Positions 8,973 through 17,806 of a stretch of 64,000 bases of DNA are shown here, piece by piece. The stretch covers positions 104,489 to 168,488 of the forward strand of contig NZ_JANYME010000004.1 of NCBI RefSeq assembly GCF_026616895.1. The letters run 5' to 3'. Source of the DNA: Campylobacter sp. MG1 (lineage in GTDB: Bacteria; Campylobacterota; Campylobacteria; Campylobacterales; Campylobacteraceae). The notes below the pieces were generated by a model. That model searched no databases, had not been told where the DNA came from, and was given only the letters and a program-made list of their open reading frames with translations. Made by a program: the position numbers and the translations under genes. Positions within the stretch are counted from its first letter, which is position 1. Each line of letters begins with the position of its first letter.

Positions 8973-9808
8973 GTATTCAAATTAGAGCCTTTTTATTATT
9001 AGCATTTGCTGCTATTGTTTGGGGACTTTCTTTTAAACCTACACAGTGGATATTAGAAACTAGTGGTGTATATGAGTATTTATTTTATAGATTTTTCATA
9101 TCTGCTATAGTTTTTTTTCTTATTACTAAAAAAGATATTTTATTACATTATAAGAAAACTTATTTTTGCGGAATAATTACTGGAATTTGTATGGGTATAG
9201 CATTTGTTACTCAAACTTTAGCTTTGCCTCATACACAAAGTTCAAGTGTTGCTTTTTTAACTGGACTAAGTGTAATTATCGTACCATTTTTAAATTTCAT
9301 TATAAATAAAGAAAAAATAAGTATAAAAGCAGTTTTATTATCATTTATTGCTTGTATAGGAATGTTTTTCTTTAGTGATGCGAATTTAAATAATTTTGGA
9401 ATAGGTGAATATTTTTCTATAATTTGTGCTTTCTTTTTTGGTTTATTGATAATTTTAAATACGAGGTATTTAAAGGATAATGATTTAAATACATTTGTAT
9501 TTTTTCAATTTTTGGGTTGTGTAATATTATGTTTTTTAGCTAGTATATTTTTGGATAAATTAAGTGTATCTCCTATTAAAAATTTAGATGTTTTTTTATA
9601 TATTGTTGCTGCTGCTTTAGTTTTAACCATTTTTTGTTTCTTTGCACAAAATTATGCTCAAAAATATTTAAGTGCTGAAAAAGTTGCTATATTGCTATTG
9701 TTAGAACCAATATCAGCTGGAATTTTAGGTTATTTTTATGGTGAAATTTTTACTACTTTACAAATCATAGGAGCAGGGTTAATTTTGATTGCTCTAGCAT
9801 TTTCTTAA
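8969..9808 (+). CDS. DMT-superfamily (EamA) permease
   Basis: Integral inner-membrane protein of 279 residues with about ten hydrophobic segments and the two-fold EamA repeat. The first half holds WGLSFKPTQWILE and LPHTQSSSVAFLTGLSVI; the second half holds LLLLEPISAGILGYFYGE, the typical C-terminal EamA signature. Such proteins export or exchange small metabolites (amino acids, nucleotides and others), and the substrate cannot be deduced. The ATG overlaps the ThiF-like gene stop by 4 bases, and murC follows after 9 bases, so it belongs to the same transcript. Confidence 0.85.
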   Translation: MSIQIRAFLLLAFAAIVWGLSFKPTQWILETSGVYEYLFYRFFISAIVFFLITKKDILLHYKKTYFCGIITGICMGIAFVTQTLALPHTQSSSVAFLTGLSVIIVPFLNFIINKEKISIKAVLLSFIACIGMFFFSDANLNNFGIGEYFSIICAFFFGLLIILNTRYLKDNDLNTFVFFQFLGCVILCFLASIFLDKLSVSPIKNLDVFLYIVAAALVLTIFCFFAQNYAQKYLSAEKVAILLLLEPISAGILGYFYGEIFTTLQIIGAGLILIALAFS

Positions 9809-9817
9809 AGGATTTTT

Positions 9818-11122
9818 ATGAAAAAAATATTTTTTATCGGTATTGGTGGCATTGGTCTTAGTGCGTTGGCTAGATTTTTAAATGAGCGTGGAATTAGTGT
9901 TTTAGGAAGCGATGTTTATGAGAGTGAATTAGTAAAAGAATTAAGAGCAGAAGGAATTGCGGTTTTTATAGGTCATAGTGCATCAAATTTAAGCAATGAT
10001 ATTGATTTAGTAGTGCATTCAGCAGTAATTCGTGAAAACAATCCTGAAATAAAAAAAGCAAAAGAACTAGGTATAAGAGTTCTATCAAGAAAAGAAGCCT
10101 TGCCACTTATTTTAGAAAACAAAATGCTTTTTGCAGTTGCAGGTGCACACGGCAAAAGCACTACAAGTAGTATCCTAGCAAATATTTTGCAAAGCTCTTT
10201 TATAATCGGTGCAGTGGATAAAAGAGCTGGTAAAAATATGGTGTATAAAACTAGTGAAAAATTAGTTTTTGAAGCTGATGAGAGTGATAGTTCGTTTTTG
10301 AATTTAAATCCTGCTTTAAGTATAGTAACTAATGCTGAACCTGAACATTTAGAGCATTATAATCACGATTTAAACGCTTTTTATAAAGCTTATACAGACT
10401 TTTTAAAACAAAGCAAAATTAGAGTAATTAATGCTGAAGATGAGTTTTTAGCTACAATTGATTTAGATTGTGAAAGGCTAGTGCCTAGCGAAGATATTAA
10501 AAACTTAGAATTTGAAGTTAAGGATTATTTGCCTTTTATATCTTTTGATTTAAGAGATTTTGGTCGCTTTAGCGTGCAAGGTCATAGCGAATGTATAGCT
10601 ATTGATACTGCTTTAGCAATACTTGCTGCTAGGTGTGTTGGACTAAGCCTAAGTGAGATTAAGCAAAATTTAAAAGATTTTTGTGGTATTAAAAAGCGTT
10701 TTGATGTTTTATATGCTAGTAAGGATTTTGTAATAATTGATGATTACGCTCATCATCCAACCGAAGTAAGAGAGACTAAAAAAGGCATATTTTCTTATGC
10801 AAAAGCACTAAATTTAGATGATACTATAGCGATTTGGCAACCGCATAAATACACAAGATTGCTTGATAATTTAGAAGGTTTTAAAACTTGTTTTGAAGGT
10901 TTTTCAAAGCTATTTATTTTGCCTGTTTATAGTGCTAATGAAGATGAAATTAAAATTGATTTAGCTAAGCATTTTCCTAATGCTTGTTTCATAGACGATA
11001 TAAAAAGAGTTAATAATTCTTTAAAATTATTTAGTAATTTAGGAGAAATTACTTTAGATAAAGGCGTAGTGGTTGGATTTAACGCAGGTGATTTGACCTA
11101 TAAATTAAGGGGCTTAAAATGA
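9818..11122 (+). CDS. murC: UDP-N-acetylmuramate-L-alanine ligase MurC
   Basis: Cytoplasmic peptidoglycan precursor enzyme, 434 residues, that joins L-Ala to UDP-MurNAc using ATP. The N-terminal domain has the nucleotide-sugar binding IGIGGIGLSALA. The ATP-binding loop is GAHGKST at 109-115. EADESDSSFL and NAEPEHLEHY follow in the central domain, and DDYAHHPTEV and WQPHKYTR in the C-terminal domain are MurC hallmarks. Length is normal. AAAGGATTTTT precedes the ATG. It overlaps the next small gene by 4 bases. Confidence 0.97.
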   Translation: MKKIFFIGIGGIGLSALARFLNERGISVLGSDVYESELVKELRAEGIAVFIGHSASNLSNDIDLVVHSAVIRENNPEIKKAKELGIRVLSRKEALPLILENKMLFAVAGAHGKSTTSSILANILQSSFIIGAVDKRAGKNMVYKTSEKLVFEADESDSSFLNLNPALSIVTNAEPEHLEHYNHDLNAFYKAYTDFLKQSKIRVINAEDEFLATIDLDCERLVPSEDIKNLEFEVKDYLPFISFDLRDFGRFSVQGHSECIAIDTALAILAARCVGLSLSEIKQNLKDFCGIKKRFDVLYASKDFVIIDDYAHHPTEVRETKKGIFSYAKALNLDDTIAIWQPHKYTRLLDNLEGFKTCFEGFSKLFILPVYSANEDEIKIDLAKHFPNACFIDDIKRVNNSLKLFSNLGEITLDKGVVVGFNAGDLTYKLRGLK

Positions 11123-11445
11123 TTAGATTTGCAATATTTTTAATATTGTTTTTTGCATTAATTGGTGTTTGCATTTATTATAAGGAAAAGTTAGGTTCTA
11201 AATTATATATTTTTGTAATGTCTTTTATAATTATTAGTTCATTAGTTGCTTTTATTTATACAGCATTTGATAATTCTGAGGGGATTTTAAAACAAAAAAT
11301 ATTAAATGCTTATATGAATGATGAAATTTTGGATTGTAGTGGTGTTAAAGTCAATAAAAAAACGCATAATTTTAATAATGGAACTTCAGTTTTTATTGAT
11401 AATGTAACTTATGAAAAAACAAATATGTTTAAGTGTGAAATTTAG
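11119..11445 (+). CDS. small integral membrane protein, unknown function
   Basis: A 108-residue protein with two N-terminal hydrophobic helices (about 3-18 and 29-49) and a C-terminal domain of about 60 residues containing two cysteines (DCSGVKV and FKCEI). The topology suggests the C-terminal domain faces the periplasm. It overlaps the murC stop by 4 bases and is therefore translationally coupled; a small membrane protein after murC also occurs in other campylobacters. No catalytic motif was recognised. Confidence 0.75.
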   Translation: MIRFAIFLILFFALIGVCIYYKEKLGSKLYIFVMSFIIISSLVAFIYTAFDNSEGILKQKILNAYMNDEILDCSGVKVNKKTHNFNNGTSVFIDNVTYEKTNMFKCEI

Positions 11446-11453
11446 GAATTAAT

Positions 11454-12329
11454 TTGAAAGGTATTATTTTATGTGCCCTGTCTGGCATTAGTTTTGGTTT
11501 AGCTTTTAGTATAGCACCATTAACATTTAATGATGGTGGTAGTAACCCTATAATATTAACTTTTTTACGCAATTTTTTTGCTTTACCTTTTTTGTTAGTA
11601 ATGATGTTTGCATTAAAAGTTAGTTTTAAAATAAACAAAAATCAATTATTTTCATTAGTACTTTTAGGTATTTTAGGTAATGCTTTGACAGCACTTATGT
11701 TAAATGTCGCATTATTTTATGTAGATGTTGGTATAGTAATGCCTTTGCATTTTACATATCCATTATTTGTATTTTTAGGTATGGTTATTTTTTATAAAGA
11801 AAAAATTAATAGTAAAAATATTTTAGCTTTGTTTTTAGCAATGGTTGGAGTAGGGTGTTTTTTTGTAAGTGCAATAGGTGGTTTATCACAAATTTCTAGT
11901 GGTATTTTAAAGGGCTTAATTATTGCTTTAGCTTCAGGTATTACTTATGCTTTTTATATAATTTATATGGATAAGTGTGGTTTAAAAAGTGAAAATCCAT
12001 TTAAAATTTCTTTTTATGTAAGTGTATTTTCTGGTTTATCTATTTTTATCTATGGTAGTGTTGTTAATGAGCTTACTTTTTATAATTTAACTCCTAAAGC
12101 TTGGATACTATCGTTGCTTTTTGCATTATTATGTAATGTTATAGCTTTATCATTTTTACAAGTAGGTATTAAGTATATAGGTGCAAATATGGCTGCAATT
12201 ATTACTACATTTGAACCATTAACTGGTGTTATAGGTGGAGTAATTATTTTAGGAGAAAGTGTTACAGTTATAAAATTATGTGCTTGTTTTTTTATATTAG
12301 CTGGTGTTTTAATATTATCAAAAAAATAA
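11454..12329 (+). CDS. second DMT-superfamily (EamA) permease
   Basis: Inner-membrane permease of 291 residues, with about ten hydrophobic helices in two EamA repeats. The C-terminal TTFEPLTGVIGGVIILGE element is the usual signature. The start is a TTG at 11454 preceded by TAGGAATTAA, which gives reasonable spacing; no ATG occurs before the first helix. It is only distantly similar to the permease at 8969, so it is not a recent duplicate. It lies 8 bases after the small membrane gene and ends the + strand run. Substrate unknown. Confidence 0.85.
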   Translation: MKGIILCALSGISFGLAFSIAPLTFNDGGSNPIILTFLRNFFALPFLLVMMFALKVSFKINKNQLFSLVLLGILGNALTALMLNVALFYVDVGIVMPLHFTYPLFVFLGMVIFYKEKINSKNILALFLAMVGVGCFFVSAIGGLSQISSGILKGLIIALASGITYAFYIIYMDKCGLKSENPFKISFYVSVFSGLSIFIYGSVVNELTFYNLTPKAWILSLLFALLCNVIALSFLQVGIKYIGANMAAIITTFEPLTGVIGGVIILGESVTVIKLCACFFILAGVLILSKK

Positions 12330-12922
12330 ATATGTGTATTTTATAATTATTTATAGAATAGATTTTTTAGTTTTAAATTTATATAATTAATTTATAAATA
12401 ATACAAAAATGTTTTTTATAAAAATAATAATTTAAAACATAAAGATATTTTAAATTAATGAGTTAATTGTTTTGTCTTTATGATAATTTATAGATTTTTA
12501 TTACGATTTACTTTTTTCTTATTGTAAATATCACATAAAATTTCTTTCTATAAAATATCTTTATTTAATCTTATTTTATTCATTAGTTAATTATTGCGAA
12601 TATTTAGCGTAATTTTTATCTTATTTTTATGGCTTTTCTTTGTTATAACAATTTTGAAAGTTTTACTTTTTTATCTTTAGAATATTACTAAAATATTAGC
12701 AAGTTATTTTAAATTATTATTATTTAATTTTTTAATTCAAATATTAATAATATTTACAAGCTATTTTATTAATAAAAAATAAAAATTGATTATAACCATA
12801 ATACTTAAAATAATTAAAATTATTATTTGTTTGTAAATAAGTAAGTAATTTAAATTAGGAATTTCAAATTGAAATTCCTAAAATTAAGGATAAATCCTTG
12901 TAAGACTAGTTTTTATAAATTA
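12330..12922. other. gene-free convergent intergenic region, extremely AT-rich
   Basis: Nearly 600 bases between the end of the EamA permease gene (+) and the end of dnaK (minus). The sequence is almost entirely A/T with runs of A and T and stops in all frames. I see no ORF with a ribosome binding site, no RNA gene and no clear remnant of a gene. The only organised element is the palindrome beside dnaK, listed separately. Confidence 0.6.
12857..12899 (-). terminator. palindromes downstream of dnaK, probable terminator
   Basis: A perfect palindrome with 11-bp arms lies at 12857-12867 and 12869-12879 (AGGAATTTCAA / TTGAAATTCCT). A second small hairpin (AAGGA-TAAA-TCCTT) is at 12886-12899, just after the dnaK stop on the minus strand. 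An AT-rich tract follows. The position fits termination of the hrcA-grpE-dnaK transcript. Confidence 0.5.
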
Positions 12923-14788
12923 TTATTCTACTTCTGCATCTACTGCATCATCTTTTTCGCTTTTTTTAGCGTCTTTACTATCATCTTTTTTGTAAAGATT
13001 TTCAGCTAATTTATGACTTGCGTCGCTTAGTTTTTTCATTTTCTCATCTATTTGAGCTTTTGTTGCATTTTCGTTATTTGCTACATCATTTAGCTCATTT
13101 ATTGCACCTTCAATCTCTTGTTTAATCGCAGGTTCTACTTTATCTCCTAAATCATTTAGGCTTTTTTGAACTTGATGAACTAGGCTTTGAGCTTGATTTT
13201 TCGCATCTACTATTTCTCTTCTTAATTTATCAGCTTCTTTGTTTTTCTCAGCTTCGTTTATCATATTTTTAATCTCTTCATCACTTAATCCGCTTGAACC
13301 TGTGATTGTAATATTTTGAGCTTTACCACTTGCTTTATCTAATGCACTTACCGTTAAAATACCATTTGCGTCAATATCAAATGTAACTTCAATTTGCGGC
13401 ACACCTCTTGGAGCTGCTGGGATACCTTCAAGATTAAAATTACCAAGAGATTTATTATCACGGCTAAACTCACGCTCACCTTGTAAAACATTAATAGTAA
13501 CTGCACTTTGATTATCTTCTGCAGTTGAGAATGTTTGGCTTTTTTTAGTAGGAATTGTTGCACCTTTTTCTATGATTTTACTCATAACTCCGCCTAAAGT
13601 TTCAATTCCAAGACTAAGTGGAGTAACATCAAGTAAAAGCACATCTTTTACATCACCTTGAATAATTCCTGCTTGAGTAGCAGCACCCATTGCAACAACT
13701 TCATCAGGATTTACGCTTTTATTTAGTTCTTTTCCAAATACTTTTTTAACTTCTTCTTGAACTAAAGGCACACGAGTTGAACCTCCAACCATTACTACTT
13801 CTTTAATCTCGTTTTTGCTAATTCCTGCTTCACTTATAACTTCATTGATTTTTGTGATAGTTTCAGCCACAAGTGAGTCAATCATTCCTTCAAATTGAGC
13901 TTTTGTGATTGTTTTTACAAGGTGTTTTGGACCTGTTGCATCAGCTGTAATGAATGGTAAATTCACTTCAGTTTGATTTGTGCTTGAAAGCTCTTTTTTA
14001 GCGTTTTCTGCTGCTTCTTTTAATCTTTGTAACGCCATTTTGTCATTTCTTAAATCAATTCCTTGCTCATTTTTAAACTCAGTTGCTAAGAAATCAATTA
14101 ATTTATTATCAAAATCATCTCCACCTAAAAACGCATTACCACCAGTTGCTAAAACTTCTACAACACCATCACCAGTTTCTAAGATTGTAACGTCAAATGT
14201 CCCACCACCTAGGTCATATACTGCAATTTTTTCAGCACTTACTTTATCAAGACCATAAGCTAGAGCTGCTGCGGTTGGTTCGTTTATAATTCTTAATACA
14301 TTTAATCCTGCGATTTGACCTGCTTCTTTAGTAGCTTTTCTTTGTGCATCGTTAAAGTATGCTGGAACGGTAATTACTGCATCAGTTACAGATGTTCCTA
14401 AATAGCTTTCAGCATCTTCTTTAAGTTTCATTAAAACTTTTGAAGAAATTTCTTGTGGAGTGTAAGTTTTACCTGCAATTTCTATCGCACAAGCACCATT
14501 TCTATCTACTATTTTATAAGGTAAATGTTTTGCCGCTTCTTTAGCATTGTCTTCATTCATCATAAGACCCATAATTCTTTTAATTGAATAAATTGTTTTT
14601 TCTGGGTTTGCTACTGCTTGGCGTTTTGCACTATCACCTACTAAAACTTCGCCTTTATCTGTAAATGCTACTATTGAAGGAGTTGTGTTTTTTCCTTCTT
14701 TATTTGGAATTACTTTTTTTTCTCCACGCTCATAAATTGCTACACATGAATTTGTTGTTCCTAAATCTATACCTATTGCTTTTCCCAT
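12923..14788 (-). CDS. dnaK: chaperone protein DnaK (Hsp70)
   Basis: Hsp70 chaperone of 621 residues, full length. The ATPase domain begins [20 protein letters not shown] and carries [34 protein letters not shown] and [10 protein letters not shown]. The substrate-binding domain follows ([17 protein letters not shown]), then the helical lid and an acidic tail (DDAVDAEVE). It folds nascent and stress-denatured proteins with GrpE, encoded 12 bases upstream, and DnaJ (not in the window). AAAAGGAGAAAATT precedes the ATG. As the last gene of the hrcA operon it should be under HrcA heat-shock control. Confidence 0.98.
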   Translation of the reverse strand: MGKAIGIDLGTTNSCVAIYERGEKKVIPNKEGKNTTPSIVAFTDKGEVLVGDSAKRQAVANPEKTIYSIKRIMGLMMNEDNAKEAAKHLPYKIVDRNGACAIEIAGKTYTPQEISSKVLMKLKEDAESYLGTSVTDAVITVPAYFNDAQRKATKEAGQIAGLNVLRIINEPTAAALAYGLDKVSAEKIAVYDLGGGTFDVTILETGDGVVEVLATGGNAFLGGDDFDNKLIDFLATEFKNEQGIDLRNDKMALQRLKEAAENAKKELSSTNQTEVNLPFITADATGPKHLVKTITKAQFEGMIDSLVAETITKINEVISEAGISKNEIKEVVMVGGSTRVPLVQEEVKKVFGKELNKSVNPDEVVAMGAATQAGIIQGDVKDVLLLDVTPLSLGIETLGGVMSKIIEKGATIPTKKSQTFSTAEDNQSAVTINVLQGEREFSRDNKSLGNFNLEGIPAAPRGVPQIEVTFDIDANGILTVSALDKASGKAQNITITGSSGLSDEEIKNMINEAEKNKEADKLRREIVDAKNQAQSLVHQVQKSLNDLGDKVEPAIKQEIEGAINELNDVANNENATKAQIDEKMKKLSDASHKLAENLYKKDDSKDAKKSEKDDAVDAEVE

Positions 14789-14800
14789 AATTTTCTCCTT

Positions 14801-15364
14801 TTATTTTGATACGCTTACTTTGCAAGCTCTAATTATTCTGTCATTTATCATATAACCCTTTTGAAACATAGCTGCAACACAATTTGGTTCAAGCTCTGCT
14901 TCAACATGCATCATAGCTTCGTGATAACTAGGGTCAAATTCATCACCTTCATTAGCTACGATTTCTTTAATTCCGTGTTTTGCTAGGATATTTTTAAATA
15001 AACTTAAAGTATTATCAATACCTTGTTTAAGTTGTTTTGAAAACTCATCATCTGCTTCAAAATTACTAGCATTTTCTAATGCGTCTAAAACAGGTATTAA
15101 ATCCTTAAGCAATCCTTCTTGTGCATATAAAACAGCACTTTGCTTATCTTTTTCTAAGCGTTTTTTATAATTTTCAAAATCTGCATTAGCTCTAAGATAA
15201 GCGTCTTTTAATTTTGCAAATTCTTCATTTGCCTTATCAAGCTCTGCTCTTAAAGCAATTTCTTCATTACTTAACTCATTTTGTTCGCATTCACAATTTT
15301 CATTGCATTCGCAAACTTCTTCGTTATTTACTACATTTTCTTCTTGCGTGGCTTTTTCGCTCAT
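14801..15364 (-). CDS. grpE: nucleotide exchange factor GrpE
   Basis: Co-chaperone of 187 residues that releases ADP from DnaK. It has a long helical dimerisation segment (about 32-95: LRAELDKANEEFAKLKDAYL, then NADFENYKKRLEKDK) and a C-terminal beta wing containing DEFDPSYHEAMMHVEA and GYMINDRIIRACKVSVSK. The N-terminus is unusual: a cysteine-rich acidic stretch (CECNENCECE, residues 18-27) with four alternating Cys. It overlaps the hrcA stop by 4 bases, so hrcA, grpE and dnaK form one operon. Confidence 0.96.
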   Translation of the reverse strand: MSEKATQEENVVNNEEVCECNENCECEQNELSNEEIALRAELDKANEEFAKLKDAYLRANADFENYKKRLEKDKQSAVLYAQEGLLKDLIPVLDALENASNFEADDEFSKQLKQGIDNTLSLFKNILAKHGIKEIVANEGDEFDPSYHEAMMHVEAELEPNCVAAMFQKGYMINDRIIRACKVSVSK

Positions 15365-16152
15365 ATCGCCTCCCTTAATTGATTTAAAACATTTTCATAG
15401 TCTGTAAAAATACTACCTGCAATTATTAAAGAGCTTTTATTTTGCATATAATTACAATCTAATTTAACTCCCATAAAATCAGGTAAAAATAGCTCATCAT
15501 AAATCAAGTTATTAGTAAAATAATCAAGTAACTTTAAATTCATAATAGAACTAAATGAAGAAAGTTTTACAATATTTGCAAAAATTTTTTCTCCACATAT
15601 AAATTTAATTTTATTTTTAAAAGAATTTTCAATATCACTTAAAGTATTTATTAAATTTAATCTATATAAAATCGTCTTAATATCATTTATCTCGTATCCT
15701 TTTAACTGATTAAAAAGTATATTTAATTCATCGTTAAAATCAATCAAAACCCTATTTTCTATAAAATCTAAAATAATAAATCTATTTTCAATGTTTAAAA
15801 TATCATTTAAAAATATTTTTTTGTTATCAACAATAAGGAAAAACAAATCATTCTCGTTAGCAACTCTTAATAAATTTAAAGTTGAGTTTAATTCTAATTT
15901 AGAATTTAATTCATAATTAAAAAATTGCTTCCAATAATATTTCATAGCTTTTTGAGTAGGAATTCTTCCACCGCTTGCGTGAAGTTTTGAAATATAACCA
16001 TCACTATCAAGTTGTTTAAAATAAACTCTTATAGTGCTTGCAGGAACATTCAAACTATCTTGCAATAACATAGAGCCAATTGGATTTTGCTCGCTTAAAT
16101 AAGCTTTAATCATTTGCTCTAGTATAAAATCAGTTTTTTTACTCATTATCAC
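15361..16152 (-). CDS. hrcA: heat-inducible transcription repressor HrcA
   Basis: HrcA-type repressor of 263 residues. The N-terminal winged helix contains IKAYLSEQNPIGSMLLQ and VPASTIRVYFKQLDSDGYI, followed by HASGGRIPTQKAMKYY, the recognisable HrcA signature. HrcA binds CIRCE-like operators and needs GroEL for full activity in characterised relatives. The GTG at 16152 fits the AAGG ribosome binding site best (5-base spacing); the ATG at 16146 is an alternative. A TATAAT and an inverted repeat lie just upstream, suggesting autoregulation. Confidence 0.92.
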   Translation of the reverse strand: MIMSKKTDFILEQMIKAYLSEQNPIGSMLLQDSLNVPASTIRVYFKQLDSDGYISKLHASGGRIPTQKAMKYYWKQFFNYELNSKLELNSTLNLLRVANENDLFFLIVDNKKIFLNDILNIENRFIILDFIENRVLIDFNDELNILFNQLKGYEINDIKTILYRLNLINTLSDIENSFKNKIKFICGEKIFANIVKLSSFSSIMNLKLLDYFTNNLIYDELFLPDFMGVKLDCNYMQNKSSLIIAGSIFTDYENVLNQLREAI

Positions 16153-16176
16153 TCATACCTTAAAATTGATAAACGA

Positions 16177-16207
16177 ATTATATCACTTGAGTTGTTAACT
16201 ATCAAGT
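16177..16207 (-). promoter_or_regulatory. hrcA operon promoter with candidate HrcA operator
   Basis: On the minus strand a TATAAT -10 box occupies 16177-16182, 25 bases before the hrcA start. Just upstream, 16185-16207 carries an inverted repeat with 6-bp arms (ACTTGA ... TCAAGT, 11-base spacer) where the -35 region should be. A repressor bound here would block transcription. The arms are much shorter than the canonical CIRCE (9-N9-9), so assignment to HrcA is inference. Confidence 0.4.
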
Positions 16208-16346
16208 AACTATTTAGTCTAATACACTCAACTTAATTTAGTAAAATTATTTAATCATATATTTTATACATTATTTCGTATATATTTTATTTTTTAATGT
16301 ATTAATTTAAGGATATTTTGTATTTTTTATATTTTTTTACAAATAT

Positions 16347-16388
16347 AAACTCCGTTTTAGCGAAGTTTAATTTTTAAAATCGTATAAT
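16347..16388 (+). promoter_or_regulatory. promoter of the small HTH gene, possibly giving a leaderless mRNA
   Basis: A perfect TATAAT is at 16383-16388, only six bases before the ATG at 16395. There is no Shine-Dalgarno sequence between them, so transcription would begin at or next to the start codon. An imperfect inverted repeat (AAACTCCG ... CGAAGTTT, one mismatch) at 16347-16368 sits in the -35 area and could be an operator. Confidence 0.4.
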
Positions 16389-16394
16389 TTAAAA

Positions 16395-16640
16395 ATGATT
16401 GAGACGAACGATATATTTAATTTATTACATAATGCGATAGAGAGTAAAGAAAATGGTAAGAAAATTTCTTTGCAAGCAATGTCGCAGCGTTTAGGATTAC
16501 CTATGCGAACTTATCAAGACTGGCGTTTAGGTAATTCTAAACCACAAGCAGTAAAAGCTGTATTTACAATGCTTTGTGAATTAGATGATGATGAGTTATT
16601 ATTTTTAATGTCTCGTATAAGAAAACAATTAAAGGATTAA
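16395..16640 (+). CDS. small helix-turn-helix protein
   Basis: Eighty-one residues. The central region reads ISLQAMSQRLGLPMRTYQDW, which fits a helix-turn-helix (LQAMSQRLG-LPMRTYQDWRLG), followed by NSKPQAVKAVFTMLCELDDDE. This looks like a small transcriptional regulator of the Cro/C1 or antitoxin-like type that recognises its promoter by the second helix. No Shine-Dalgarno precedes the ATG, and a TATAAT sits six bases upstream, consistent with leaderless translation. A tiny ORF follows directly, possibly cotranscribed. Target genes are unknown; autoregulation is suggested only by the inverted repeat upstream. Confidence 0.7.
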   Translation: MIETNDIFNLLHNAIESKENGKKISLQAMSQRLGLPMRTYQDWRLGNSKPQAVKAVFTMLCELDDDELLFLMSRIRKQLKD

Positions 16641-16642
16641 AA

Positions 16643-16771
16643 GTGATTACCGAAAAGGAAAGAATAGAATTAAATTTAATATTTACTCATATAAAAACAA
16701 GTAAAAGGGATATGGTTAAAAAATATCTAAAAAATACATTAAAAAAGCTTTATATTTTAATCAAGAGATAA
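16643..16771 (+). CDS. possible 42-residue basic protein
   Basis: GTG start at 16643, two bases after the HTH gene stop, with AAGGA at 16632-16636 at proper spacing. The product begins MITEKERIELNLIF and is lysine-rich and probably helical, ending YILIKR. Coupling to the HTH gene and the good ribosome binding site are the only support; no family is recognised. It could be a chance ORF. Confidence 0.35.
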   Translation: MITEKERIELNLIFTHIKTSKRDMVKKYLKNTLKKLYILIKR

Positions 16772-16884
16772 TTTAATTTTTTAATGTGTTCTTATAAATT
16801 TAATACTCTTGTTTATTTTTTATTATTTTATCTAATTAATCAGTTTTATTTGTTGTAAATTCAATATTATCTAAAGGTATTTTT

Positions 16885-17775
16885 ATGAAAGTAATTTTTG
16901 GCCCAGTTAATTCAAGAAGATTTAAAAAATCTTTGGGTATAGATTTAAGTCCTAATGAGAAATGCTGTAATTTTGATTGTTTATATTGTGAGCTTGGAAA
17001 AGCTAAATTAAAATATGAAAATAAATCAAATTTAAGTGTTGAATATATAATAAATGAGCTAAAAGAAGCTTTGAAAATACATAAAGATTGCGATTATATA
17101 AGCATTAGTGCAAATGGTGAACCTACTTTATATCCATATTTAGATGAATTGATTATAAAAATAAATGAAGTTAAAAAGAATGCAAAATCATTAATTTTGA
17201 GTAATGCAAGCACAATTTTTGATAAAAATATTCAAAAGGCATTATTAAATCTTGATAGCGTTAAACTAAGCATTGATAGTGTAAATCCTAAAGTATTTCG
17301 CAAAATTGATAGAACGAATATAGATATAAATAAAATAGTTCAAGGTATAAAAGAATTTAGTCAAATTTATAAAGGTGAGTTGATTTTAGAATGCTTGGTT
17401 TTAGATGGTATTAATGATAATGAAAAGGATTTTATTGCTTTAAATGATATTTTAAAGGATATTAAAGCAACTAGACTTGATTTAGGAACTATTGATAGAC
17501 CGAGTGATTATAATGTAAAGGCTGCAAGTTTTGAGAAATTAAGCAAATTGGCTAGTTTAATAACTAATATAAAAGTTAATATTATGAGTAGAAATACTAA
17601 CATAAATAAATATGATGATTTGCTTAAAACTATTAGTTTAAGACCATTAAGCTCACAAGAAATTGATGAAAAAGATATAAAAATGTTAGATGAATTAGTA
17701 GATAAAAATATAATAAAATGTGTGAAAATAAATGATATTAATTTTTATAAATTAAACAAATCAAATTCTAATTAA
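16885..17775 (+). CDS. radical SAM protein
   Basis: A 296-residue radical S-adenosylmethionine enzyme. The [4Fe-4S] motif CxxxCxxC is C28-C32-C35 in CCNFDCLYCE, preceded by FGPVNSRRFKKSLGIDLSP, the N-terminal signature of a small conserved radical SAM family with GPVxSRR. The barrel then shows ISANGEPTLYP (SAM-binding GEP motif) and LSIDSVNPKVF. No auxiliary cluster cysteines are evident in the C-terminal part. AAAGGTATTTTT precedes the ATG. The reaction is unknown; the conserved family has been loosely annotated as Fe-S oxidoreductase. Confidence 0.85.
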   Translation: MKVIFGPVNSRRFKKSLGIDLSPNEKCCNFDCLYCELGKAKLKYENKSNLSVEYIINELKEALKIHKDCDYISISANGEPTLYPYLDELIIKINEVKKNAKSLILSNASTIFDKNIQKALLNLDSVKLSIDSVNPKVFRKIDRTNIDINKIVQGIKEFSQIYKGELILECLVLDGINDNEKDFIALNDILKDIKATRLDLGTIDRPSDYNVKAASFEKLSKLASLITNIKVNIMSRNTNINKYDDLLKTISLRPLSSQEIDEKDIKMLDELVDKNIIKCVKINDINFYKLNKSNSN

Positions 17776-17806
17776 TATAAAAGCTATTGTGATTAATTTG
17801 CTTATT

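Noticed and set aside
12330..12922. A lost gene or small RNA in the AT-rich gap after the EamA permease gene
   Set aside because: No remnant of coding sequence or stable structured segment could be found by eye, beyond the dnaK-side palindrome.
13980..14258. + strand ORF opposite dnaK
   Set aside because: Antisense shadow in a strongly conserved gene; composition reflects DnaK codons.
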